Of a stretch of 64,000 nt of DNA, positions 7,925-15,906 are shown one piece after another. Each line of letters opens with the position of its first letter. Position 1 is the first letter of the stretch. Location: positions 4,650,001 to 4,714,000 of the forward strand of contig NZ_CP068760.1 in NCBI RefSeq assembly GCF_016775705.1, given 5' to 3'. The notes under the pieces are model-generated. The model searched no databases and was not told where the DNA came from. It saw nothing but the letters and a program-made list of their open reading frames with translations. A program made the position numbers and the translations under genes. Source of the DNA: Chryseobacterium cucumeris. GTDB taxonomy: Bacteria > Bacteroidota > Bacteroidia > Flavobacteriales > Weeksellaceae.

Positions 7925-7944
7925 CTAAAAATTTCGCTTGCCGT
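7917..7944 (-). terminator. Possible eno terminator hairpin
   Basis: 7-bp stem ACGGCAA (7917-7923) pairing with TTGCCGT (7938-7944), followed on the minus strand by ATTTTATGG. It overlaps the -33 element of the gltA promoter. Confidence 0.5.
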
Positions 7945-7963
7945 TATTTATAAATTCGATTAA

Positions 7964-9256
7964 TTATCTTTTGATTTTAAAAGCTTCCAACCCTGGGAAA
8001 ATTGCAGTTTCGCCTAAAGCTTCTTCAATTCTTAATAACTGGTTGTATTTTGCCATTCTGTCTGATCTTGAAGCTGAACCGGTTTTGATCTGTCCACAGT
8101 TCATTGCTACTGCTAAATCAGCAATTGTAGAATCTTCAGTTTCTCCTGATCTGTGAGACATTACTGAAGTGAATTTGTTATTCTGAGCCATCTGTACAGC
8201 AGCCATTGTTTCAGAAAGAGAACCAATCTGATTTACTTTTACAAGGATAGAGTTCGCAATATTTTCTTTTACTCCTCTGGATAATCTTTCTACGTTGGTT
8301 ACAAATAAATCATCTCCTACCAGCTGTACTCTGTCACCAATTTTATCTGTTAACATTTTCCAACCTTCCCAGTCGTTTTCCTGCATACCATCTTCGATAG
8401 AAATGATTGGATATTTTGCAGCCAGTTCCGCTAAGTAAGAAACCTGCTCGCTGCTTGAAAACTGAGCTGCATCCGGAGTCTGGAATTTTCTGTAATCATA
8501 GATTCCGTCTTTGTAGAATTCCGAAGCTGCACAGTCAAGTGCCAACATAATATCGTCACCTGGCTTATAACCTGCTTTTTCAATAGCCTGAAGTAAAGTA
8601 TCCAAAGCATCTTCAGTTCCTTTGAAAGTTGGTGCAAAACCACCTTCGTCACCTACCGCAGTAGATAAACCTCTAGAATGAAGAATAGACTTTAGGTTGT
8701 GGAAAATTTCAGTTCCTTTTCTCAATGCATGAGAGAAAGAATCAGCTTTTACCGGCATAATCATGAATTCCTGGAATGCGATAGGAGCATCTGAGTGAGA
8801 TCCACCGTTGATTACATTCATCATTGGAACAGGAAGTGTGTTGGCGTTCACTCCACCTACATATTTATAAAGAGGCATTCCCAATTCAGCAGCAGCAGCT
8901 CTTGCTACTGCCAGAGAAACACCAAGAATAGCATTGGCACCAAGATTTCCTTTGTTAGGTGTTCCATCAAGATCAATCATAATCTGATCGATATAGTTTT
9001 GTTCAAAAACCGGCTGTCCTACTAGATTCTCTGCAATTACTTCTTTTACATTTTCAACAGCTTTCAGAACTCCTTTTCCCAGATATTCTGAACCACCATC
9101 ACGTAATTCTACCGCCTCGTGTTCTCCTGTAGATGCTCCTGAAGGTACAGCTGCACGGCCCATTGCCCCGCTTTCTGTAAATACATCTACTTCAATGGTA
9201 GGATTTCCTCTGGAATCTAAAATCTGTCTTGCTTCTATGTAAGAAATTGCACTCAT
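7964..9256 (-). CDS. eno: Enolase
   Basis: 430 residues. Converts 2-phosphoglycerate to phosphoenolpyruvate in glycolysis. Conserved landmarks: EARQILDSRGNPTIEVDV at the N-terminus, PSGASTGEHEAVELRDG, the acid/base region VGDEGGFAP, the metal ligands in ALDCAAS, SIEDG and GDDLFVTN, the catalytic Lys in ILVKVNQIG, and SHRSGETEDSTIADLAV near the C-terminus. Transcribed alone from a TAAATTTG element at 9279-9286; ordinary length and no oddities. Confidence 0.97.
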   Translation of the reverse strand: MSAISYIEARQILDSRGNPTIEVDVFTESGAMGRAAVPSGASTGEHEAVELRDGGSEYLGKGVLKAVENVKEVIAENLVGQPVFEQNYIDQIMIDLDGTPNKGNLGANAILGVSLAVARAAAAELGMPLYKYVGGVNANTLPVPMMNVINGGSHSDAPIAFQEFMIMPVKADSFSHALRKGTEIFHNLKSILHSRGLSTAVGDEGGFAPTFKGTEDALDTLLQAIEKAGYKPGDDIMLALDCAASEFYKDGIYDYRKFQTPDAAQFSSSEQVSYLAELAAKYPIISIEDGMQENDWEGWKMLTDKIGDRVQLVGDDLFVTNVERLSRGVKENIANSILVKVNQIGSLSETMAAVQMAQNNKFTSVMSHRSGETEDSTIADLAVAMNCGQIKTGSASRSDRMAKYNQLLRIEEALGETAIFPGLEAFKIKR

Positions 9257-9278
9257 TTTTTAATTTTTTTAGTTTAGA

Positions 9279-9286
9279 CAAATTTA
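9279..9286 (-). promoter_or_regulatory. eno promoter -7 element
   Basis: Minus-strand TAAATTTG matches TAnnTTTG exactly, 23 bases before the enolase ATG. The -33 element is poor (CTTG rather than TTTG). Confidence 0.55.
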
Positions 9287-9427
9287 ATCAAAATTTAACT
9301 TTCAAGGGTATTTCACAGCATTTTTTTGAAATAAATCCAAGTTAAATTTTAGTTAATTTATATTATGATAATTCCCCATTTTTGAGGGAATGGATCAGGA
9401 ATTAAAAAATGGAAGATCATAACAAAA

Positions 9428-9449
9428 CTCACCTTGAAAAGTGAGCTTT
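9428..9449 (-). terminator. Terminator of the 9470-9799 gene
   Basis: Stem CTCAC/GTGAG with flanking AAA/TTT pairing and a loop of eight bases, followed by TTTTG on the minus strand. Confidence 0.55.
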
Positions 9450-9469
9450 ATTATACGGTATATAGGGTA

Positions 9470-9799
9470 TTATTTTCTGGGTGTGGGAGATAAAAGACCG
9501 GCCAGGGCACCTATTGCTCCTGATGAAATAGTAGCAAATATAGTGACCAGTTGATTATCTTTGGAGGAGCCGTCATTCCAGTAAGCAATGAGTATAAGCC
9601 CTGCAATGATTGCGATAACTGCCAGCCCGAGCATCAGGACAATAATCCTGTAAATCCAGTAGTCTGTATCCTTAGTATTTCTTATTTCTACATTTTTAAT
9701 AGCCTCTACAGGATTTATTCTGAACTTCTCCTGAAGATCACTGCTGTTTTTTAAAGCAGCTTCCAGATCTCCGATACTGTCGTTAATAAGAGTTTTCAT
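9470..9799 (-). CDS. Small membrane protein, regulated by the adjacent two-component system (predicted)
   Basis: 109 residues if started at the ATG at 9799; a longer frame begins with TTG at 9847 but would place the start inside an operator. The N-terminal half is polar and helical (MKTLINDSIGDLEAALKNS). Two hydrophobic helices follow at about residues 50-72 and 86-104, the second Gly/Ala-rich. I do not recognise the family. It is the last gene of the two-component locus but has its own promoter, almost identical in layout to the one before the response regulator. It is therefore probably a target of that regulator and might sense or buffer membrane stress; this is inference. Confidence 0.7.
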   Translation of the reverse strand: MKTLINDSIGDLEAALKNSSDLQEKFRINPVEAIKNVEIRNTKDTDYWIYRIIVLMLGLAVIAIIAGLILIAYWNDGSSKDNQLVTIFATISSGAIGALAGLLSPTPRK

Positions 9800-9816
9800 G
9801 GCCTTTGATTTTATAT

Positions 9817-9864
9817 CAAATTTCTCTCTAAAAAAAGGACCAGTCAATTACACAAAAGGGTAAT
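9817..9864 (-). promoter_or_regulatory. Promoter and inverted-repeat operator upstream of the small membrane gene
   Basis: The minus strand carries ATTACCCTTTTGTGTAAT (9864-9847), a 7-bp inverted repeat with 4-bp spacer and one mismatch, then 22 bases, then GAAATTTG (9824-9817), a -7-like element, 17 bases before ATG 9799. The same parts at the same distances occur upstream of the response regulator gene (12736-12783). Confidence 0.75.
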
Positions 9865-10653
9865 TTATAATTTGGTTTTGAAGACCAGACAGGTTCCGGG
9901 ATTTCCGGAAATGATTGTACAATCGCCTGATAATTCGCTCATTCTTCGTTTCATATTTCTAAGACCGTTCCCTTCTTTATGGCCGTCGGAAATTCCCTTT
10001 CCGTTATCAGAGATTTTCATAGAAAAGTTATTTTCTTCCTGCGAAAATGAAAGCTTCAGGCTATTGGCACAGCTGTGTTTATAAACGTTATTAACGGCTT
10101 CTTTCAGACAGAGAAAAAGATTACGTCTCATTTCGGTAGAAATTGGTGTTTCTGCTATGATATTTTCATATTCTGAATACACGATTATTTTTGTTTTCTT
10201 CAAAAAGTTTCCGGTATAAAGGACAGCATAATCGATAAAGCTTCCTAATTTGTCATTTCCTGAGTTCAGGCTCCAGAGCATTTCTCTCATGGAGATGTTC
10301 ATTTCTTCGGAGGTTTTCAGAAGCTCATCGATGTCGTTTTGCAGATCATCGTCTTTCGCTTTCTGTTTGAGAAATTCTGCCTGAAGCTTCAATGCAGAAA
10401 TTCCGGCTCCAAGATCATCATGCATGTCGTGGGAGATACGTTCCCGCTCCTGTTCCAGCACCTTTTGTTTTTCCAGTTCTTTCTGAAGAAGCTGGTTTTG
10501 ATGTTCAGATTCTTTAAGCTGCTGCTGCTGAATAAAAAAAAGCTGTCTTTTATTATACAGAACAACGATTAAAACAATAAAGATGACAAAAGTTATTAAT
10601 AAAATAACAGCAATAATATAAGCCAATCTTATTGTATCCGGTAGTTGCTTCAT
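9865..10653 (-). CDS. Sensor histidine kinase, HisKA_3 (NarX/LiaS/DesK type), no sensor domain
   Basis: 262 residues: one transmembrane helix (about 10-33), a Gln/Glu/Lys-rich coiled coil (about 38-72), a HisKA_3 dimerisation domain with ERISHDMHDDLG (phospho-acceptor His78), and a HATPase_c domain ending with DNGKGI and GNGLRNMKRRM. It would phosphorylate the LuxR-type regulator encoded first in the operon. No periplasmic or cytosolic sensor domain is present, so signal input probably comes from the membrane protein encoded immediately upstream, whose stop overlaps this ATG by 4 bases (ATGA). Confidence 0.9.
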   Translation of the reverse strand: MKQLPDTIRLAYIIAVILLITFVIFIVLIVVLYNKRQLFFIQQQQLKESEHQNQLLQKELEKQKVLEQERERISHDMHDDLGAGISALKLQAEFLKQKAKDDDLQNDIDELLKTSEEMNISMREMLWSLNSGNDKLGSFIDYAVLYTGNFLKKTKIIVYSEYENIIAETPISTEMRRNLFLCLKEAVNNVYKHSCANSLKLSFSQEENNFSMKISDNGKGISDGHKEGNGLRNMKRRMSELSGDCTIISGNPGTCLVFKTKL

Positions 10654-11285
10654 ATTGTGTTTTTATTTTCAAATTTCCTTAAAGCAATATAGAACATTCC
10701 ATACATAATGATATTTACACAATACTGCATCACTTTTAGAATCTGCAGAAGCCCCGGATCATTATCCCGAAGAAAAAACATGGGTATAGATCTGAAAATA
10801 AAGAAAATACTCCAAAAAAGTAAACCACAGGAAACCCAGAAATGCGGATCGTCCAGAATTTTTATTTCGTCAAAATTCTTCAGTCTGATGTACAACCAAA
10901 CCAACACATTAATGATGAAATAAAAGCATACTAATATTCCTAATGTATTTTCATAGTTATCACTATAAAACTTTACAAACAGGATAATATAGGCAAGTAT
11001 CGCAATCAGAATGCAGCGGAAAAACATCCTGAGTTTCTGAGGGAAGATTTTAGCATAGTAAATGTTAAAAAATATAATCAAAAAAATGCTGTAATAATTA
11101 AACAGATAAGCAAAGTCAAATTCTTTATTGAATATTTTATAATGGCCATACAGCTCCAGACAAAGCGAAAGAAATAAAAATATCGCAAAATAGTTTTGGC
11201 TGGAAAGACCTTTCTTCCCAGCTAAAACTATGGACTTTACAGTAGCCGCCAGGAGTACTGCGATGTATATTATCTGGATTACCAT
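10650..11285 (-). CDS. Polytopic membrane protein, putative signal-input partner of the histidine kinase
   Basis: 211 residues with six to seven hydrophobic helices spread over the whole length, aromatic-rich (YFAIFLFLSLCLELYGHY, FWVSCGLLFWSIFFIF). I cannot assign a family; the layout resembles the multi-helix sensor regions normally fused to the N-terminus of Bacteroidetes histidine kinases. Its stop overlaps the kinase start (ATGA), indicating translational coupling, and the kinase lacks a sensor domain. The simplest reading is a split sensor kinase. It starts 1 base after the 263-aa gene ends. Confidence 0.65.
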   Translation of the reverse strand: MVIQIIYIAVLLAATVKSIVLAGKKGLSSQNYFAIFLFLSLCLELYGHYKIFNKEFDFAYLFNYYSIFLIIFFNIYYAKIFPQKLRMFFRCILIAILAYIILFVKFYSDNYENTLGILVCFYFIINVLVWLYIRLKNFDEIKILDDPHFWVSCGLLFWSIFFIFRSIPMFFLRDNDPGLLQILKVMQYCVNIIMYGMFYIALRKFENKNTI

Positions 11286-11286
11286 T

Positions 11287-12078
11287 TTACGGATATAATG
11301 AACCCATATCGTAATATCCTTCGTCTGTACTAAAAACCAGTGTCATTTGTTTTTCATGGGTTTCAAAATGTCTTTTATATTGGTCTTCGCGAAATTTATC
11401 GCCAAGATTATTTTCAAAAACGACTTTCTTCACATCACTGATCTCGCAAAGATTAATGATAAATGTCTCACTATCATCTTTTGACAGGGTATCTATCAGA
11501 TCAACGATATGATAACTGATATAAAATGTATTATTTCGTCCTAAATAATTAGTCAATACCTGATGTCCGTTCTTAAGATAAAAATCATTAAGTGCTTTTA
11601 CATTCTCATCGGAGATTTTCAGATCCTTAAGTGAAAGATCCTGATTGGCATTGATGATAAGATAATTATGCTCATCAATGGTATTTTTCCCCTCTGTTTG
11701 CAAAGAGGCCACCATGTAGATCATCTTGTTTTCAGAATTAGGTGTAAGTCGCAACCTGGAATCCCGGGGATCTATCTGTACAAAAGTGAATGTTAAATAG
11801 GTCGCTTTAATATCATTCATGAGGTCACAAATATTTTTCAGTAATGAATGTTTTACAGCATAAATACCTCCGAGATTAAAATTCACATTTTGATTTTGCA
11901 TAAATAGCAAAACTCCCCTTTTAGCACTGTCAATAAAACTTTTTGCCAGAATGTGACTAATGGGCCTCATTTCCGACACATCTTCAACCAGCTGTTCAAG
12001 TTTATTACCGATAGGGCCTTTTCTGTAAGCTAAATTGTCATCAAGGATTACCTGACTTGTTGCATTTGAATTTTCCAT
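11287..12078 (-). CDS. Unknown cytosolic protein of the two-component operon
   Basis: 263 residues, no signal peptide, no hydrophobic helix, mixed alpha/beta composition. Recognisable segments are only descriptive: a DVSEMRPISHILAKSFIDSAKRG helix region, a central MIYMVASLQTEGK strand region and a C-terminal region rich in aromatic and charged residues. I do not recognise the family. It lies 6 bases after the response regulator and 1 base before the membrane partner, so it is a fixed part of the signalling operon and may modulate the kinase or regulator. Confidence 0.7.
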   Translation of the reverse strand: MENSNATSQVILDDNLAYRKGPIGNKLEQLVEDVSEMRPISHILAKSFIDSAKRGVLLFMQNQNVNFNLGGIYAVKHSLLKNICDLMNDIKATYLTFTFVQIDPRDSRLRLTPNSENKMIYMVASLQTEGKNTIDEHNYLIINANQDLSLKDLKISDENVKALNDFYLKNGHQVLTNYLGRNNTFYISYHIVDLIDTLSKDDSETFIINLCEISDVKKVVFENNLGDKFREDQYKRHFETHEKQMTLVFSTDEGYYDMGSLYP

Positions 12079-12084
12079 AATTTC

Positions 12085-12717
12085 TTAGTTTTTTGATTGG
12101 TTAAATTTATTGACGGCCTCCACTTTGTTGTTGACGTGGAGTTTTCTGTAAATATTTCCTACGTGCTTCTTGACGGTGTCAATACTGATGAATTTTTTAT
12201 CTGCAATTTCTTTGTAAAGAAGTCCCTGTGAAAGGAGTTCAAGAATTTCTTTTTCGCGTTCCGTAAGTTCATCAAAGCCTTTTATTTCCGGAAGCTTTTT
12301 TTCAAAATGATTCAATACTCTTCTTGCAATAGAAAAGCTCATAGGAGCACCTCCCTGATATACGTCCCGTATCGAAGCAAGAATCTTATCCATACTTTCA
12401 CCTTTTACAAGATATCCCATGGCGCCAGCCTTTAAAGAATTAAAGATCTTTTCATCATCATCAAAGCTGGTACACATAATAAATTGGGTACCGGGAATTT
12501 CTTTTCGCAGTTTTTCTATGATCTCGATTCCGAGCATGTCCTGTAACTGGATATCCATCATCACAACATCAGGAGAGATATCTGGCAGGTTCGTTATGGC
12601 ATCATTGCCATCAAAGAACTGGGCAACCACTTTCATATCCTTCTGATAATTGATGACCTTCTTCAACGCATTGTTGTAGTTTTTTTCGTCTTCTACTATG
12701 GCTATGGAAATGCTCAT
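12085..12717 (-). CDS. Response regulator, NarL/LuxR family
   Basis: 210 residues from ATG 12717; a TTG-started extension to 12738 is rejected because the N-terminus MSISIAIVEDEK fits the receiver fold and the promoter spacing. The receiver domain (about 1-120) has acidic VEDE, phospho-acceptor Asp55 in VMMDIQL, Thr/Ser at CTSFDD and Lys in YLVKG. The LuxR helix-turn-helix (about 145-205) shows LTEREKEILELLSQGLLYKEIADKKFIS and VKKHVGNIYRKL. First gene of the operon and partner of the HisKA_3 kinase. Its promoter bears the operator described at 12766-12783, suggesting autoregulation. Confidence 0.93.
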   Translation of the reverse strand: MSISIAIVEDEKNYNNALKKVINYQKDMKVVAQFFDGNDAITNLPDISPDVVMMDIQLQDMLGIEIIEKLRKEIPGTQFIMCTSFDDDEKIFNSLKAGAMGYLVKGESMDKILASIRDVYQGGAPMSFSIARRVLNHFEKKLPEIKGFDELTEREKEILELLSQGLLYKEIADKKFISIDTVKKHVGNIYRKLHVNNKVEAVNKFNQSKN

Positions 12718-12735
12718 GACTTTGTTTGTTTGAAG

Positions 12736-12783
12736 CAAATTTCAACAGAAAACAATTTGAAATCAATTACACCTTTGTGTAAT
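12736..12783 (-). promoter_or_regulatory. Promoter and inverted-repeat operator upstream of the response regulator
   Basis: The minus strand reads ATTACACAAAGGTGTAAT (12783-12766), a perfect 7-bp inverted repeat with 4-bp spacer, then 22 bases, then GAAATTTG (12743-12736), then 18 bases to ATG 12717. Layout is the same as at 9817-9864, as expected for sites bound by a LuxR-type dimer. Confidence 0.75.
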
Positions 12784-12919
12784 ATTACTATTTGAGTTTG
12801 AAGTTATGGTTTAGTGTTTTAGCTGTATTAAATTTAATCAATTTTTCACTTCAAAAACAATATTATCATAAATATTTCATAATAAATCAAAATAAAAAAT
12901 TACAAATACATATTTAAAA

Positions 12920-14791
12920 TCAATTATTTTTCACAATCTGATCAAGGATAGGATAATCAATACTGCTTATTGTATGGTGGGACTTAATCTGTTCAAAGAT
13001 CTGAATCCTGTTTTTGCCTTTTTTCAGCCATACTCCGGGAATGTAAAGTGTTTGCTGAGGACCTGCAGTACTCCAGTATCTTCCTGCATTTTTCCCGTTA
13101 ATAAAAACAATACCTTTTCCAAAATTTCTCATATCAAGAAAAGTATCACCGGTTTCTTCAAGCACAAATTCTGCCTCCTGAATAACAGGTGAATGATCTG
13201 CAATTTCTTTATTTTTAAAGTGATGTTTTGGAAAAGTATCAAAAGGAAGAGGAAGCATTTCCCAGTTCCCGGAAACTTCAGCGCCATTAATTTTTACGGG
13301 GCTGATAATTCCTTTTAAATTATGAACAATCTCTGCTCCGTAATTGATTCTTCCCATATTTTCAACAAGAATTTCCAGCCGGTCTCCGGATTTTATTTCA
13401 ATAGCAAGATCATACTTTTTATATACTCTGTTCAATTCACCTTTCCATTGGCCATTGATGTAAATATTCGCATAATCACGGAGTCCTTTTATTTCCAATA
13501 TCCCTTTATGGTCTTTGTCAAACTTTCTTCTGTAAAGAACATATCCGTTTCCGATGTTCAAATCTTCAAACGTCAGTGGCTGGTCATTAATAACAGGTTT
13601 CTGATGATCGGTAAGATCAAACAGAGAATTTACTTTTGAAAATTTTATTTGTGGAATAGTGATGACTTTTACTGGTTTTGGAATATCCGGAAGTTTACTT
13701 TTATTGAGGGATTGAAAAATTTCTCTCAGCGCATTATATTTAGGGGTTGCCCATCCTGCTTCACTGATGGGAGCATCATAATCATAGCTCGTAAGATCCG
13801 GCTGGATATCATGATCCTTATCGTAATTGGCACCACTGGTAAATCCAAAGTTGGTTCCACCATGAATCATATAATAATTAAAAGAAATATCATTTTCTAT
13901 ATAGAGCTTTGTTTGCTTCACCACTTCTTCTGTGGAGACCTTAACGAATGGTTCTACCCAATGATCGAGCCATCCGGGATAATATTCTGCAACCATATAA
14001 GGACCTTTTCCACCATTATACTCATTGATGTTTTTCTTTAAAACAGCAATATCACCTTCTCCGTTTGCGGTAGGTAAAGCACCTTCAATAGATCCTCCTT
14101 TAAAAAGTGAACTGCCGTCTGAGGTAAATAAAGGTACCGAGATTCCGCTTTTCAACAGCATGTCTTTAATCTTATGACTGTATTTCCTGTGTTCTTCCAA
14201 CGGAATATCTTTTCGCTGGGCAACGTAAGATCCAAATTCATTCTCTGCCTGTACCATAATAACCGGGCCGCCATTATTAATCTGCAGAGGTACGATCTGC
14301 TTTGCCAGCTGACTGATATATTTACGGCATTCCTCTAAGAAAGCTTTGTTGTCTCTTCTTATTTCAAGGTCTTTATTTTTCTGCAGCCACCACGGATATC
14401 CTCCGAATTCCCACTCTGCACAAACATAAGGCCCCGGACGAATGATAACATATAAGCCAGCTTCCTGTGCCGTTTTGATGAACTTCTGCAAATCTTTTTC
14501 ACCTGAAAAATTCCATTTTCCCGGGGCTTCTTCATGATAATTCCAAAAAACGTAAGTCGTAACGGTATTCAGTCCCATTGCTTTCATCATCTCCAGACGA
14601 TGCTTCCAATACTCCGACGGAACTCTGGGATAATGCATTTCTCCTGAATACACGGTAAATGATTTTCCGTTCAGGAAGAAATGTCCATCTTTAATTTCAA
14701 AATTTCCTTTCTGTGAAAACACAGTATTCAAGGAGAAAAATAAAAGAATTATGCATAAATAACGGTTAAAATTTCTCATATTGTAAGGCAT
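12920..14791 (-). CDS. Beta-galactosidase, glycoside hydrolase family 35
   Basis: 623 residues. A signal peptide (MRNFNRYLCIILLFFSLNTVFSQ; the second Met, at 14779, is the better start for it) directs export. The catalytic TIM barrel shows SGEMHYPRVP, NTVTTYVFWNYHE, RPGPYVCAEWEFGG, the acid/base Glu185 in AENEFGSY and the nucleophile Glu269 in VAEYYPGWLDHW, and MIHGGTNFGFTSGAN. C-terminal beta-sandwich domains (about 380-610) include INGQWKGELNR and FINGKNAGRYW. It removes terminal beta-galactosyl residues from glycans in the periplasm or at the surface. Stands alone; no SusCD pair is adjacent. Confidence 0.92.
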   Translation of the reverse strand: MPYNMRNFNRYLCIILLFFSLNTVFSQKGNFEIKDGHFFLNGKSFTVYSGEMHYPRVPSEYWKHRLEMMKAMGLNTVTTYVFWNYHEEAPGKWNFSGEKDLQKFIKTAQEAGLYVIIRPGPYVCAEWEFGGYPWWLQKNKDLEIRRDNKAFLEECRKYISQLAKQIVPLQINNGGPVIMVQAENEFGSYVAQRKDIPLEEHRKYSHKIKDMLLKSGISVPLFTSDGSSLFKGGSIEGALPTANGEGDIAVLKKNINEYNGGKGPYMVAEYYPGWLDHWVEPFVKVSTEEVVKQTKLYIENDISFNYYMIHGGTNFGFTSGANYDKDHDIQPDLTSYDYDAPISEAGWATPKYNALREIFQSLNKSKLPDIPKPVKVITIPQIKFSKVNSLFDLTDHQKPVINDQPLTFEDLNIGNGYVLYRRKFDKDHKGILEIKGLRDYANIYINGQWKGELNRVYKKYDLAIEIKSGDRLEILVENMGRINYGAEIVHNLKGIISPVKINGAEVSGNWEMLPLPFDTFPKHHFKNKEIADHSPVIQEAEFVLEETGDTFLDMRNFGKGIVFINGKNAGRYWSTAGPQQTLYIPGVWLKKGKNRIQIFEQIKSHHTISSIDYPILDQIVKNN

Positions 14792-14845
14792 GATTTTTGT
14801 AAAATTTAAAATATAAAAATCAATTGAATATCAAATAATATAATC

Positions 14846-15280
14846 ATGAAAAAAAGTCTTTTAGCACTAGGTGCTGTATTGGCACTGGCAGTAGTCAGCT
14901 GTAAAAAAAGTGAAAGCGGAAACAAAAGCGTTATCAAAACAGACAGTTCAGAAACTGTAGTTACAGACAACAACGGAAAGATAGATTCGGTAACACAAAG
15001 TTCTTCGACAGTAGATATCAACGGTCAGAAAACTGAGAAAACAGATTTTGTGTATAAAGCTACTGACGGAACACTGGTGAAAGTAGTATTTAAAAACGAT
15101 CCGAAAGAAAGTACGGTAGCTATTACCAGCAACAAGAAAACGTTTACCTTGCCTAAGTCGGAAACGAAAGGAGATGAAACGATTTACAAAAAAGATGATA
15201 TGACTGCAAGGGTAAAAGGAGACAGCCTTCACCTTGAACAGGGTAACAATATTATTGAGCTGAAAAGAACAAAGATTTAA
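14846..15280 (+). CDS. Small lipoprotein, unknown
   Basis: 144 residues with a lipoprotein signal (MKKSLLALGAVLALAVVSC, lipid-modified Cys19). The mature part is Ser/Thr/Lys/Asp-rich and beta-prone, with repeated short phrases such as TDSSETVVTDNNGKIDSV and VKVVFKNDP. It resembles MliC-like small lysozyme-inhibitor-type lipoproteins in size and composition (compare LVKVVF and GDSLHLEQG), but this is a weak similarity. Divergent from the GH35 gene; followed by a hairpin terminator. Confidence 0.7.
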   Translation: MKKSLLALGAVLALAVVSCKKSESGNKSVIKTDSSETVVTDNNGKIDSVTQSSSTVDINGQKTEKTDFVYKATDGTLVKVVFKNDPKESTVAITSNKKTFTLPKSETKGDETIYKKDDMTARVKGDSLHLEQGNNIIELKRTKI

Positions 15281-15284
15281 ATAA

Positions 15285-15314
15285 AAAATGTCCTTCCATA
15301 TTGAGGGACATTTT
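15285..15314 (+). terminator. Terminator of the small lipoprotein gene
   Basis: 9-bp stem AAAATGTCC (15285-15293) with GGACATTTT (15306-15314), directly after the stop. Confidence 0.7.
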
Positions 15315-15332
15315 ATTTGATAAGTATTAAAT

Positions 15333-15363
15333 AAAAAACCATCCGGATTCCGGATGGTTTTTT
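15333..15363 (-). terminator. Terminator of the S10-spc-alpha operon
   Basis: 15-bp perfect stem AAAAAACCATCCGGA with a one-base loop, 18 bases past the rplQ stop, with a T-run on the minus strand. Confidence 0.85.
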
Positions 15364-15381
15364 TATATATCTGAATGAATA

Positions 15382-15900
15382 TTATTCTTCAGTTTTTTCC
15401 TCAGTAGTATCAGCTTTAGCTTCTTCTACTTTCTCTTCAACTGCAGGAGCATCAGCAACTACTGCTTCAGCTTTTTTAGCAGTTGTAGATCTTCTGCTTC
15501 TTCTTGTAGCTTTTTTCTCTTCAGCATTAGGGTTGTAAAGCTCGTTGAAATCTACTAACTCGATAAGAGCAGTATCAGCAGCATCACCTGGTCTGAATCC
15601 TGTCTTGATGATTCTTGTATAACCACCGTTTCTTTCAGCGATTTTAGGAGCTACAGTTCTGAATAATTCAGCAACCGCAAATTTATTTTGAAGGTAAGAG
15701 AATACTACTCTTCTGTTGTGTGTAGTATCTTCTTTTGCTTTTGTTAATAGAGGCTCAACATATACTCTTAAAGCTTTAGCTTTAGCTACAGTAGTGTTGA
15801 TTCTTTTATGCTCAATTAGAGAACAAGCCATATTAGAAAGTAAAGCACTTCTGTGAGAAGCTGTTCTTCCTAAGTGATTGAATTTTTTACCGTGTCTCAT
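15382..15900 (-). CDS. rplQ: 50S ribosomal protein L17
   Basis: 172 residues. The N-terminal 118 residues are the L17 fold (MRHGKKFNHLGRTASHR, NRRVVFSYL, GGYTRIIKTG), near the polypeptide exit tunnel. A C-terminal extension of about 50 residues is rich in Ala, Glu and Lys (KKATRRSRRSTTAKKAEAVV then EEKVEEAK), common in Bacteroidetes but absent from E. coli L17. Last gene of the long ribosomal operon, 6 bases after rpoA. Confidence 0.97.
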   Translation of the reverse strand: MRHGKKFNHLGRTASHRSALLSNMACSLIEHKRINTTVAKAKALRVYVEPLLTKAKEDTTHNRRVVFSYLQNKFAVAELFRTVAPKIAERNGGYTRIIKTGFRPGDAADTALIELVDFNELYNPNAEEKKATRRSRRSTTAKKAEAVVADAPAVEEKVEEAKADTTEEKTEE

Positions 15901-15906
15901 TATTAA

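Noticed and set aside
9799..9847. TTG-initiated N-terminal extension of the small membrane protein
   Set aside because: The extension begins inside the operator and upstream of the predicted transcription start; ATG 9799 mirrors the spacing at the regulator gene.
13322..14041. Two plus-strand frames of 105 and 130 codons opposite the GH35 gene
   Set aside because: Shadows of the GH35 coding strand; low-complexity aromatic content and no promoter.
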